Source of the DNA: Nitrososphaerota archaeon
Lineage (GTDB): Archaea; Thermoproteota; Nitrososphaeria; Nitrososphaerales; Gagatemarchaeaceae
Length of the DNA: 44,522 nucleotides
Direction: 5' to 3'
NCBI GenBank assembly: GCA_027887005.1
Contig: JAPCJI010000009.1
Location: forward strand, 1-44,522
Positions 14,030 to 21,805 of this stretch are shown in pieces. Below the pieces are notes generated by a model, which was not told the origin of the DNA, did no database searches, and was given only the letters and a program-made list of their open reading frames with translations. How positions within the stretch are numbered: the first letter of the stretch is position 1; every line of letters begins with the position of its first letter. A program made the translations under genes and the position numbers.

Positions 14030-15301
14030 ATGAAATTCCTTTTCGTGACGGACGAGAGTCTTTCAGCTGACCTCGCCTGGCAGCTCAAGAAGGAGGGCCA
14101 CGAGGTCAAGATGTTCTGCCACGACCAGGGAGAGAAGGACGTTGGGCTCGGTTTCTTCGAGAAGGTAGATGAGTGGGAGCCACTGAAAGACTGGGCAGAC
14201 GTAATAATCTTCGACGACATCGAGTTCGGCTCCAAGGCAGAGCAACTCAGGAACGAGGGCAAGTTCGTGGTTGGGGGCTCGACCTACGCCGACAAGCTGG
14301 AGCTTGATCGGGAGTTCGGCCAGTCGGAGTTGAACCTTGCCGGCGTTGACATACTTCCGAGCTGGAACTTCACATCCTTCGACGAGGCCATTGGGTTCGT
14401 GAAGGCCAATCCCGACAGGTACGTCCTGAAACCGAGCGGAAAGGCCCAGAATGAAAAGGAGCTGCTCTTCATAGGGCAGGAGTCCGACGGGAAGGACGTC
14501 CTCCAGGTCCTGGAGCACTACAAGGCCAATTGGTCGAAGAAGATCAAGGAGTTCCTGATTCAGAAGTATGCTGAAGGAGTGGAAATCGCCGTGGGGGCCT
14601 TCTTCAACGGAAAGGATTTCACCCTTCCACTCTGCGTGAACTTCGAACACAAGCGGCTCTTCCCGCAGGAACTCGGGCCGAGTACGGGAGAGATGGGAAC
14701 TAGCATGTACTGGACGAAGTCCAGTCCAGTCTTCGACCGGACGCTCTTGAAGATGAAGGAAAAGCTCGCCGAAAGCAAATACGTCGGCTACGTTGACATC
14801 AACTGCATCGCGAACGTCAAGGGAATCTGGCCCCTGGAGTTCACCACCCGTTTCGGATATCCCACGATAAGCATACAGATGGAGGGGGTCACGAGCGACT
14901 GGGGGACCTTCCTGCAGGAGCTGGCCCAAGGGAAGGACGCGCAGCTTAGGACCAAGAAGGGGTACCAGGTTGGTGTGGTGGTAACCATACCGCCGTGGCC
15001 ATTTGAGGACGACAAGGCGTTCAAGAAGTATTCAGAAGGGGCGACAATCCTGTTCAGGCGCCAATCACTAGACGGGATTCACATCGGCGAGGTCAAGCTC
15101 GAAGAAGGGGACTGGCACATCGCCGGGAACTCTGGCTATGCCCTCGTCGTGACCGGCTCGGGCGCAACCATGGCCGACGCAATCGATAGGTCGTATCAGA
15201 ATGTCAAGAACGTGATGATCCCGAACATGTTCTACCGGATCGATATCGGGCACCGCTGGATACACGACAGCGACATGCTTCTCTCGTGGGGATACATCTA
15301 A
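14030..15301 (+). CDS. ATP-grasp enzyme related to phosphoribosylamine-glycine ligase (PurD)
   Basis: A 423-residue ATP-grasp ligase. The N-terminal Rossmann-like part (1-85) starts MKFLFVTDESLSADLAWQL, which corresponds to the PurD pattern of a beta strand then ...LAWKL but lacks the Gly-rich GxGGREH loop. The ATP-grasp core (about 95-315) has YVLKPSG and keeps degenerate PurD signatures: GPSTGEMGT instead of NTGGMG, and LEFTTRFGYP instead of ...RFGDPE. The C-terminal part (320-423) is like the PurD C domain. The overall architecture is PurD, but the signature changes and the missing N-terminal loop suggest a paralogue with a different amine or acid substrate. No purine gene is adjacent. It ends 4 nt inside the convergent small gene. 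Confidence 0.7.
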   Translation: MKFLFVTDESLSADLAWQLKKEGHEVKMFCHDQGEKDVGLGFFEKVDEWEPLKDWADVIIFDDIEFGSKAEQLRNEGKFVVGGSTYADKLELDREFGQSELNLAGVDILPSWNFTSFDEAIGFVKANPDRYVLKPSGKAQNEKELLFIGQESDGKDVLQVLEHYKANWSKKIKEFLIQKYAEGVEIAVGAFFNGKDFTLPLCVNFEHKRLFPQELGPSTGEMGTSMYWTKSSPVFDRTLLKMKEKLAESKYVGYVDINCIANVKGIWPLEFTTRFGYPTISIQMEGVTSDWGTFLQELAQGKDAQLRTKKGYQVGVVVTIPPWPFEDDKAFKKYSEGATILFRRQSLDGIHIGEVKLEEGDWHIAGNSGYALVVTGSGATMADAIDRSYQNVKNVMIPNMFYRIDIGHRWIHDSDMLLSWGYI

Positions 15302-15528
15302 CCCTGAGATTCGACCCAGGATTCCAGGTCGGCCATTACTGACCTGAGGTCAGGGTACCTTCCCTTGTGGAGCGCCTGTCCTAGGAAATAGCTGACCTCC
15401 CATCCTTCTACGGTCTTGCCCGAAGTTACCGTGAGGAGGTCTGAGCGGCTAATTGGAAATCGAGCGTGTCTGAGCGTCCGTGATACGGCCGCGGTCAGGC
15501 TGGAGACTTTGCACCAGGCCATGCCCAT
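15298..15528 (-). CDS. Small DUF2795/DUF5789-like protein
   Basis: A 76-residue soluble protein. The stretch FPISRSDLLTVTSGKTVEGW, followed by a short acidic/aromatic helix with YPDLRSVMADLESWVE, resembles the small DUF2795/DUF5789 families of archaea and actinobacteria, whose function is unknown. The frame overlaps the convergent PurD-like gene by 4 nt and the upstream membrane-protein gene by 34 nt. Two possible ATG starts lie at 15528 and 15522. The family assignment is by eye and tentative. Confidence 0.5.
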   Translation of the reverse strand: MGMAWCKVSSLTAAVSRTLRHARFPISRSDLLTVTSGKTVEGWEVSYFLGQALHKGRYPDLRSVMADLESWVESQG

Positions 15529-15887
15529 TCATCCTTTCTGCGACTCTTCACGAAGCGAAGGCCCATGAGAAGTATGATCAGGACCTGGGCCGCAGACCCG
15601 AGTATGAAGACTGTCGCCTGGAGGACCTGGCCGTTTTCGATGAGTGCGTAGTGGGCAGACTGCGGGAGGGAAGAAGCCAGCGCCAGGACCGCGAGTACCA
15701 GCCCGAGATAGTAGGATGCGACGGGCCGGATGAACGTCAGGGCACTGTCAACGACAAAGAGCGCCCATCCCACGGCGATGAAGTCGAAGACAGCCCCCGG
15801 AAGGACCCCGTTCGCTATCCAGAGGAACGCGAGGCCGAGCAGAGCAGAGAAGATGATCAGGGCCTGAATCACCCTTCCTGTCTCCAT
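15495..15887 (-). CDS. Hypothetical four-helix membrane protein
   Basis: About 130 residues with four membrane helices (VIQALIIFSALLGLAFLWIA; an AVFDFIAVGWALFVV segment; YYLGLVLAVLALASSL; VFILGSAAQVLIILLMGL) and a basic C-terminal tail KSRRKDEWAWPG. The frame is open to an ATG at 15908, but the minus-strand TATA-like box (15910-15919) lies too close to that codon; the ATG at 15887 (METGRVIQ) gives the usual ~27-nt spacing. The 3' end overlaps the next small gene by 34 nt, so the two are likely co-transcribed. No function is recognised. Confidence 0.55.
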   Translation of the reverse strand: METGRVIQALIIFSALLGLAFLWIANGVLPGAVFDFIAVGWALFVVDSALTFIRPVASYYLGLVLAVLALASSLPQSAHYALIENGQVLQATVFILGSAAQVLIILLMGLRFVKSRRKDEWAWPGAKSPA

Positions 15888-15909
15888 GACGAATCGAGAC
15901 CCTCTCATG

Positions 15910-15919
15910 TCATATTTTA
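15910..15919. promoter_or_regulatory. AT box between membrane-protein gene and aminopeptidase gene
   Basis: The string catattttag sits between the two divergent genes. On the minus strand it is ~27 nt before the ATG at 15887. On the plus strand it is too close to the ATG at 15924 to serve that start but would suit the ATG at 15972. This is one reason to doubt the most upstream start of the aminopeptidase. Confidence 0.35.
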
Positions 15920-15923
15920 GAAT

Positions 15924-18482
15924 ATGGCCTCCGGGAAAGTCTTTTCAAGCGACCGGAGCCCCGCCATTCGCATGAGAGCAGAAGCATACAGGTCGTTTCA
16001 TATTCCGGAGTCGAGCGTACACTACCCACCTTCGAAGGAGTTCCACACCGAGCACGCCAGGATCGAGCTCTCCCTCGACTTTGAACGGAAGAGGGTCTGG
16101 GGGTCCTGTTCCCTGACAGTGACGCCCCTCAAGGCGGGAATGAAGCGGCTCGGGTTCGATGCGTGCGGTCTGGAGATATCCGAAGTGACCCTGGACGGGA
16201 CGAAGTGCGACTTCGAGTACGACCTTCAGAAGCTTTTCGTCGCTTCGGCGGAGCCCCTATCAGGCTCCCACGTCGTGAAAGTATCCTACTCGACCACCCC
16301 TGTCGAGGGGATCTACTTCATCCAGCCCGATGCCGAGCATCCGGAGAAGGAAGTCCAGGCCTGGACGCACAACGAGGCTGAATTCGCACGATACTGGTAC
16401 CCGTGCTACGACCACCCCAACGACAAGTTCACGAGCGAAATACTCCTGACCGTCCCCAAGGAGTTCAGGGTCATCTCCAACGGGAGCCTGGTAGACCGCA
16501 AGGAGGATGGGGACTTGGCTACGTTCCATTGGAAGGAAGACCTCACGCATTCCAGCTACCTGACCTCCTTCGTGGTTGGAAAGTTCGCCCTGACAGAGGA
16601 GGAGTCCGACGGGGTCAAGCTCAACTACAACTATCCGAAGTCCAAAGAGGCGGATGTCCTGCGATACTTCGGCGAGACCCCGAGGATGATCCAGGTCTTC
16701 AACGAGCTGACCGGGGTGAAGTACCCCTACTCGAAATACGACCAGACGACCGTCGAAGATTTCATCTTCGGAGGGATGGAGAACTTCAACGCCACCACCT
16801 TTGCCATGGGCTACTACCCGGACGCGGGGTCAGAGGAAGACTTCCAGACCTACTATTCGAGGCCAAACACCAACGCAGTCAACCTGGTGGCCCACGAACT
16901 GGCCCACCAGTGGTTCGGTGACCTTGTCACCTGCGTCGACTGGTCCCACGGCTGGCTCAACGAAGGTTTCGCAACTTACATGCAGGTGCTCTACATCGAG
17001 AAGACAAGAGGAGCCGACTCGCTCCGCTGGGACATGGAGGTCAAGGCCGAGGAGTACTTCGAAGAAGACGCAACCGAATACAGGCGGCCGATCGTCGACA
17101 GGGAGTACGTGTACCCCGACGACCTCTTCGACCTGGCGATGTACGAGAAGGGGGCGTGGATGCTGCATGAGCTGCGCTACCTCATGGGAGAGAAGCCCTT
17201 CTTCGATGGAGTGTCGGTGTACCTGAGATCGAATTCCTTTGGGGTGGTCGATACCCATGATTTCCGGAAGGCGATGGAGAAGGCTTCGGGATACTCGCTC
17301 GAGGAGTTCTTCGAGCAGGCATTCTTCCGCGCGGGGTTCCCGGAGTTCCTGGTCGCCTATTCTTGGGACGAGGACGGGAAGCTAGCGACCCTTAGCGTCA
17401 ATCAGACTCAGAAGCTTGAACAATTTACCCCTGTCTTCAAGCTCCCCTGCGACTTCGTCTTCTACGCCGGAGGGCGCCGAGTCAGGAGGCGGGTGCAACT
17501 CGACTCAGCCCAGCAGAGCTTCTCCTTCGGGCTCGATTCGAAGCCGACCATAGTCGAGTTCGACCCGAGGCACTGGCTCCTGAAGAAGGTCCGTTTTGAC
17601 AAGGGAGCAGAGCTCCTCATCAACCAGCTCGAGGGAAGCGAAGACGCTTCGAGCCGGGCTGACGCTGCTAAGGGCCTGGGGGAGGCCAAGGCAAGCATCG
17701 CGGTGGGGCCACTAAGGAGCGCTGCGATGAAGGATCACTTCTGGCACGTGAACGCCAGCGCGCTCAAGGCCCTGGGGGAGATCGGCACCAAGGAATCCCT
17801 AGAGGCCCTCCTTCAAGTAGGCACCCCGAAGAACAGGCGCACAAGACGGGCCCTGGCTGAAGCACTGGGGAACTACAAGGATGAAAGGGCGCGTTCGGCC
17901 CTGACCAAGCTACTCGAAAGCGACGAGAGCCCCTACGTCAGGTGCCAAGCTGCCCTGGCCCTCGGAGAGTCCTGGCCGGAAGGCGCGTTCCCTCTGCTCC
18001 TGAAGTCGATGGAGGTTCATTCGCCCAACGAAACTCTCGCCGAGGCATGTCTCGACGCCATGGGCAAGCTCAAGGATCAGTCGGTGATCGATGTAATCCG
18101 AGACAACCTTGGCTATGGAAGGCCGACCCGAGTGCGAATCGGCGCTCTGAAGGCAATCCAGGGGAGAGGCCATGTGCTCGGCGCTGAGCTGCCGGTGCTT
18201 AGGGAGATGCTACAGAAGGACAAGGAGTTCAGGGTCAGGTACCACCTGGTCAGCAAGCTGATTCCGTCCCTGGGGGACAAGCGGTTCCTCGAGGCTCTGA
18301 AGGAAGCGGCCACCCATGACCGCGACCCGAGGGTGAAGAGGAAAGCGCTGGAAGTTTACCGAGAACTCTCCTCCGCGTCCGAGGCCTCCGGTGCCCTGTC
18401 GAAGCTCAGGGAGGAAGTCGAGGTGCTCAAGGAACAGAATCGCCAGCTCCTCCTAGGCGCCGGCGCCTCAGCGCAGGCCTAG
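15924..18482 (+). CDS. M1-family aminopeptidase with C-terminal HEAT repeats
   Basis: An 852-residue zinc metallopeptidase that removes N-terminal amino acids from peptides. It has an N-terminal beta-saddle domain (about 35-225), the exopeptidase loop GGMEN at 283-287 (GAMEN variant), the zinc site HELAH at 324-328 with Glu347 (NEGFA), and the catalytic Tyr407 (MYEKGAW). In place of the helical ERAP1-type C-terminal domain it has, after a beta domain, a run of HEAT-like repeats (about 555-820, e.g. ALKALGEIGTKESLEALLQ) and a short coiled coil (SKLREEVEVLKEQNRQLL). This layout recalls TAF2 and some prokaryotic M1 enzymes, but here the active site is intact. The ATG at 15972 is an alternative start that fits promoter spacing better. 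The conserved region starts near YRSFHIPESS. Confidence 0.92.
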   Translation: MASGKVFSSDRSPAIRMRAEAYRSFHIPESSVHYPPSKEFHTEHARIELSLDFERKRVWGSCSLTVTPLKAGMKRLGFDACGLEISEVTLDGTKCDFEYDLQKLFVASAEPLSGSHVVKVSYSTTPVEGIYFIQPDAEHPEKEVQAWTHNEAEFARYWYPCYDHPNDKFTSEILLTVPKEFRVISNGSLVDRKEDGDLATFHWKEDLTHSSYLTSFVVGKFALTEEESDGVKLNYNYPKSKEADVLRYFGETPRMIQVFNELTGVKYPYSKYDQTTVEDFIFGGMENFNATTFAMGYYPDAGSEEDFQTYYSRPNTNAVNLVAHELAHQWFGDLVTCVDWSHGWLNEGFATYMQVLYIEKTRGADSLRWDMEVKAEEYFEEDATEYRRPIVDREYVYPDDLFDLAMYEKGAWMLHELRYLMGEKPFFDGVSVYLRSNSFGVVDTHDFRKAMEKASGYSLEEFFEQAFFRAGFPEFLVAYSWDEDGKLATLSVNQTQKLEQFTPVFKLPCDFVFYAGGRRVRRRVQLDSAQQSFSFGLDSKPTIVEFDPRHWLLKKVRFDKGAELLINQLEGSEDASSRADAAKGLGEAKASIAVGPLRSAAMKDHFWHVNASALKALGEIGTKESLEALLQVGTPKNRRTRRALAEALGNYKDERARSALTKLLESDESPYVRCQAALALGESWPEGAFPLLLKSMEVHSPNETLAEACLDAMGKLKDQSVIDVIRDNLGYGRPTRVRIGALKAIQGRGHVLGAELPVLREMLQKDKEFRVRYHLVSKLIPSLGDKRFLEALKEAATHDRDPRVKRKALEVYRELSSASEASGALSKLREEVEVLKEQNRQLLLGAGASAQA

Positions 18483-18486
18483 GTAT

Positions 18487-18846
18487 CTACTCGTACAACT
18501 TCCGTCGCGTCTCTCCGTGGGTCGCGGTCACACGGGACTGCTTTGAAGAGAGCATGCGCTTCATCCTGGGCCCCATGGAATCGAAGACGCGGGCAAGGTT
18601 GTATCCAGTCTCTGAGAAGGCGTGCCTCTCGCGCGGAGTGTAGACCTCGACCGAGACCTCGTAGCGGGCGTGGGTCTTGGCCGGCTTCTTTGACTTGATG
18701 ACGGCCCTGATCTCCTCGATGTACGGGAAGACCTTCCAGAGTTCCAGGGACAGCCTTTCGAACTTTAGCTTTGCTTCTGTCGCCTCCAACGGCTCTTCGG
18801 GGAGGCCGACGATGTAGAAGGGGGGCTGCTTAGAGGAGGCTTCCAT
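18487..18846 (-). CDS. Small HPF/ribosome-hibernation-factor-like protein
   Basis: The ATG at 18846 (MEASSKQPPFYIVGLPEEPL) gives 119 residues; the longer open frame to 19044 is a shadow of the flavoprotein gene. The middle, FERLSLELWKVFPYIEEIRA then AKTHARYEVSVEVYTPRER, has the beta-alpha-beta-beta character and the Tyr-Glu-Val-x-Val-x-Val strand of HPF/RaiA-like ribosome-binding proteins. The C-terminal helix (NLARVFDSMGPRMKRML) and basic tail would suit RNA contact. A TATA-like box at 18874-18881 lies ~31 nt upstream, inside the end of the flavoprotein gene. The HPF link is a structural guess; a specific archaeal family is possible. Confidence 0.5.
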   Translation of the reverse strand: MEASSKQPPFYIVGLPEEPLEATEAKLKFERLSLELWKVFPYIEEIRAVIKSKKPAKTHARYEVSVEVYTPRERHAFSETGYNLARVFDSMGPRMKRMLSSKQSRVTATHGETRRKLYE

Positions 18847-18851
18847 GAGAA

Positions 18852-20867
18852 CTAGTCGGCTCTTTGGAGCGATGTTATTATGGATTCTGCAGCCCGGAGT
18901 GCCATAGCCATGATCGATATCATCGGGTTGACCGCCGGGGTCGTGGGGAAGACGCACGCGTCGCCGACGAAGAGGTTCTTCACGGTGTGGAGTTCGCCCG
19001 TCGGCGATGTGGGTCCCATCGACGGGTCGCCGCTCATCCTGCATGAGCCCATCAGGTGAGCGCTGAAGAGCATCATCCTGTTGTAGGAGACCCCCCGGGA
19101 CCTAACCATCTGCGAGAACGTGTCTATTTCTTTGGAGGTGAGCCGATTCTTGCCGTCCCCGACGACCACCGGGTCGTTGTGCGTGGTCCAGACGCTCACC
19201 GCCCCAGCCGCGGCAAGTATCTTTGCGGTCTCCTCCATTCCCCGGACCAGGGTGTCTTTGTCCTCGCGGCCCAGGTCGTAGGTGACGACTGGAAAGCCGT
19301 CCTTGTCTATGGCGACCCTCCCGGAGCTCCGCTCTCTAAGGAGGACGATGGATGCGGCTGACCTGGCGTAGTACTGCCTCATGAAGTCCTTGTGCTCCCG
19401 GCCCCCAGTCCAGGGAATTGCAAGCGCGAAGAGGCCGGGGTGGGCCGGGGCGGCCTCGACCCAGAACCCGTGATAGGTTCCGTCGAGGTCGACGAACTTC
19501 CACACAGCAACAGTCTGCGGAGGGCCGGACCAGGCCCTGATCTCCCTGTCGAACACCCCCCCTACAGCCACCGTGGGGTCCAGGCGCAGATACGTTCCCA
19601 GGTTCCTGTCCTTGATGCAGGAGCGCAGGAGCAGCGCGGGGGTCTCTATCCCTCCTCCGGCCACAACCACTGCCCTCGCTGCGACCTCGAGCCTGTGGTT
19701 CTTCCCACCGGCCGTGTGGGTCCCCACTATCCCGCGGGCTCTGCCTCCCAGGATGTCCACCCGCTCGACCCGGGTGTCGAAGACTGTCCTGGCCCCCTTC
19801 TTCTGGGCTGCGGGCAGGTAGGTGATCGAGGTGGATTTCTTGCAGACGTAGGCGCATCCGTAGGTACAGAAGTCGCACCTCTGGTTGCACCCGACTGCGT
19901 TCCTCTGAATGACCTCGTAGTCAGTGCCCTCGGCATAGCCAAGGGACCTGCAGCCGTCCCAGAGGACCTGGTTGTTGGGGTTCCTCTGGCTCTCCTTGGT
20001 GTTGACCCCTATGGCGCGCCACACTTCGTCGAGGTAGGACGAGAATGTCGGGCCGGCCACGCCCCCGATCCCGAAATCTGCCTCCCATTCCTTCAGGATG
20101 CGGCCTGGGGGTCTGAGGCAGGTGTTCCAGTTGACGGTCGTCCCGCCCCCCGCTCCCCTCCCAGCGAGAAGGACGAAAGACAGGTCTTTTGTCGCGGCCG
20201 TCCCGCTCTGCTGGAAGAGCTTCTGCATCATGAAGAACTCGCTTCGCCTGAAAGTCTTGGACGTCTCGTAGGGACCCTGCTCGACGACCACCACGTCGAA
20301 GCCCGCAGCGGAGAGCCGGTCGGCGATCACGCTCCCTCCAGCGCCGGAGCCCACCACTACGACGTCGCACGCGAGCTTGGTGTCGGCTCGAATGTCTACC
20401 GGGTTCAACAAGAGTTCGGCTGGCGTCTCGAGGGGAGGGTCGCCGAGCGGACCGGGGTAGCCTATGTCGGGCCAGTTCGGGTTCAGTCCGTCCGGGCCGG
20501 TCGAGGAGTAGTTCAGGAAGCAGGTCAGGCGCTTGAGAGCCTGAAAGGCCGTCCTCTTCAGGCCGATGGGGCTGTCCCTCCAGGCGCTCAGGTAACGCTG
20601 GCGGGCCTCGGGAGACAGCTGGGTGAACTTCGAAGGCGACCCCGTCAACACCAGGTTGTAGGGCCGGCTGTCGAAGACCGAAAGGACTCGGCGGAAGTCG
20701 CGGGCGTTGCCGGGCTGTAGCGCCTCCTCCACTGCTTCAGCAAGCAGACCGTCCACAGAGAGATCGGTCGCGCTTCGTCTGTAGAACGGGGACTGGTCCT
20801 CGAGCCCGGGCACCAGGGTGTCGCAGACTGACCTGAGGACTGCCCTCTCGGCCTCAGTCAGCTTCAA
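18852..20867 (-). CDS. GMC-family FAD oxidoreductase, long-chain alcohol oxidase-like
   Basis: A 671-residue flavoprotein that should oxidise an alcohol with FAD. Residues 1-165 form a helical N-terminal region like that of fatty-alcohol oxidases (SPIGLKRTAFQALKRLTCFL; NPNWPDIGYPGP). The FAD-binding Rossmann motif VVVGSGAGGSVIADRLSAAG begins near 168, and GRGAGGGTTVNWN is the second GMC signature. The C-terminal active-site pair is His in SAHLMGSCRMS and Asn in TPAVNPMISI, with the FAD motif FVGDACVFP between. An unusual cysteine cluster (CNQRCDFCTYGCAYVCKKS) precedes TYLPAAQKKGA. The start is TTG at 20867, 33 nt after the HAD gene. The substrate is unknown; a sterol or sugar alcohol is possible, and electron acceptors other than oxygen are likely. 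Confidence 0.85.
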   Translation of the reverse strand: MKLTEAERAVLRSVCDTLVPGLEDQSPFYRRSATDLSVDGLLAEAVEEALQPGNARDFRRVLSVFDSRPYNLVLTGSPSKFTQLSPEARQRYLSAWRDSPIGLKRTAFQALKRLTCFLNYSSTGPDGLNPNWPDIGYPGPLGDPPLETPAELLLNPVDIRADTKLACDVVVVGSGAGGSVIADRLSAAGFDVVVVEQGPYETSKTFRRSEFFMMQKLFQQSGTAATKDLSFVLLAGRGAGGGTTVNWNTCLRPPGRILKEWEADFGIGGVAGPTFSSYLDEVWRAIGVNTKESQRNPNNQVLWDGCRSLGYAEGTDYEVIQRNAVGCNQRCDFCTYGCAYVCKKSTSITYLPAAQKKGARTVFDTRVERVDILGGRARGIVGTHTAGGKNHRLEVAARAVVVAGGGIETPALLLRSCIKDRNLGTYLRLDPTVAVGGVFDREIRAWSGPPQTVAVWKFVDLDGTYHGFWVEAAPAHPGLFALAIPWTGGREHKDFMRQYYARSAASIVLLRERSSGRVAIDKDGFPVVTYDLGREDKDTLVRGMEETAKILAAAGAVSVWTTHNDPVVVGDGKNRLTSKEIDTFSQMVRSRGVSYNRMMLFSAHLMGSCRMSGDPSMGPTSPTGELHTVKNLFVGDACVFPTTPAVNPMISIMAMALRAAESIITSLQRAD
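18874..18881 (-). promoter_or_regulatory. TATA box of HPF-like gene
   Basis: Minus-strand ccataataacatc, with an ATAATAAC core ~31 nt before the ATG at 18846. It overlaps the last codons of the upstream flavoprotein gene, so the small gene seems to have independent transcription. Confidence 0.45.
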
Positions 20868-20900
20868 CGCAAGACGGGCTTCACTGCCTTCGATTTAGGC

Positions 20901-21566
20901 CTATGCGCCCAGGACGCCTGCCAGCGCAGAGATGGAGGAGATCACATAATCGGCACCCTCGTCCTTGAGCGCAGCCTCGCTGAAGTTCCCCGTGGCCACG
21001 GCCACCACCTTGACCCCGGCCCTCTTCCCTGCCGACACGTCGTATAGGCTGTCTCCGACGTAGTAGACATCACGGGCCGGGATCCCCAAGAGGGAGACCG
21101 CCTTCTGCAATCCTTCGGGACTGGGCTTCATGGCGTCGACATCGTCTCGAGTGAGGACGAACTCGAAGCGGTCCGAGATGCCGCACCTCTTGAGCAGCTC
21201 GGAGGCCGCCTTCTTCCCACTATTGGTCAGGACGGCGAGGCGGACCCCGTTCGAAAGCAGGCGGTCGAGGGTGCCGCGGGTCTCGGGGAAGATGGATGCC
21301 GCACCCGCGCTTTCAAGTTCGAACCCGTCTAGGATCGAGTAGAGCTCCTTCCGCAGCTCAAGGAATTCATTGGGGTTCTTCCCCGACCCCACCTGAGACC
21401 TCGCATGGTCTACTATCTGCTGGGTGGGCGTCTTCATTCCAAGCCCATCGGTGTCGAACCCTCGACTGGCAAGCTCCGAGATGAGAGCCTTCCGGGTGCC
21501 GGCAACATCGAACTTGAATGTGACAAGAGTTCCGTCTATGTCGAAGACAGCCGCGACCTTGGCCAC
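20901..21566 (-). CDS. HAD-superfamily phosphatase (phosphoglycolate-phosphatase-like)
   Basis: A 221-residue HAD hydrolase: DIDGTLVTF (residues ~9-17, nucleophile and acid/base Asp), LTNSG (motif II), Lys in MKPSPEGLQKA (motif III) and YVGDSLYDVSAGKRAG (motif IV). A helical C1 cap lies between motifs I and II, as in phosphoglycolate phosphatase, PpaX and beta-phosphoglucomutase-type enzymes. Start GTG at 21566, three bases after the stop of a tiny membrane-peptide gene, so the two share a transcript; the flavoprotein gene follows 33 nt downstream. The substrate is not determinable. Confidence 0.82.
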   Translation of the reverse strand: MAKVAAVFDIDGTLVTFKFDVAGTRKALISELASRGFDTDGLGMKTPTQQIVDHARSQVGSGKNPNEFLELRKELYSILDGFELESAGAASIFPETRGTLDRLLSNGVRLAVLTNSGKKAASELLKRCGISDRFEFVLTRDDVDAMKPSPEGLQKAVSLLGIPARDVYYVGDSLYDVSAGKRAGVKVVAVATGNFSEAALKDEGADYVISSISALAGVLGA

Positions 21567-21569
21567 GGT

Positions 21570-21683
21570 CTAGATCTTCTTTTTGAAGAATAGGACTAGG
21601 ATGGCGAGTCCCGCCAGACCGATGGCAGCAACTAGGATGTCGAACGAACCGTTGATGTCGCTACTGGCCTGAAGCACCGACAT
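21570..21683 (-). CDS. 37-residue single-helix membrane peptide
   Basis: ATG at 21683 encodes MSVLQASSDINGSFDILVAA and then a membrane helix (IGLAGLAILVLFF) ending in KKKI and TAG at 21570-21572. The short polar N-terminus, single helix and basic cytosolic tail match a C-tail-anchored micropeptide. It has its own TATA-like box (21721-21728), and its stop lies three bases before the GTG of the HAD phosphatase, implying a polycistronic transcript in which the peptide is the first gene. No family recognised; it may anchor or modulate a partner. Confidence 0.55.
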   Translation of the reverse strand: MSVLQASSDINGSFDILVAAIGLAGLAILVLFFKKKI

Positions 21684-21720
21684 CACAGGGTACAAGCCGA
21701 GGGGTTTGGTTCGACGTTCG

Positions 21721-21728
21721 TATTTATC
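21721..21728 (-). promoter_or_regulatory. TATA box of membrane peptide-HAD operon
   Basis: Minus-strand cggataaatacg, with a GATAAATA core ~41 nt before the ATG at 21683, predicts a 5' leader of ~15 nt for the operon of membrane peptide, HAD phosphatase and possibly the flavoprotein. Confidence 0.5.
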
Positions 21729-21774
21729 CGTTGCCGAGGCTCGGCTTTGGCAGACCAGGGACAGATGCGCAAAG

Positions 21775-21782
21775 CATTAAGT
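21775..21782 (+). promoter_or_regulatory. TATA box of RNase J-like gene
   Basis: The plus-strand agcattaagtaatttg has its centre ~27 nt before the ATG at 21806, fitting a leaderless promoter. Confidence 0.55.
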
Positions 21783-21805
21783 AATTTGTCACGCCCGACT
21801 CACCG

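Noticed and set aside
14063-14929. 288-codon minus-strand open frame opposite the PurD-like gene
   Set aside because: Leu/Val/Glu-rich shadow without domain character; it overlaps the well-supported ATP-grasp gene.
19392-20720. Long plus-strand open frame (442 codons) opposite the flavoprotein gene
   Set aside because: It is the antisense shadow of a GC-rich gene; the translation is Pro/Gly/Val/His-rich without motifs, while the minus strand encodes a complete GMC oxidoreductase.
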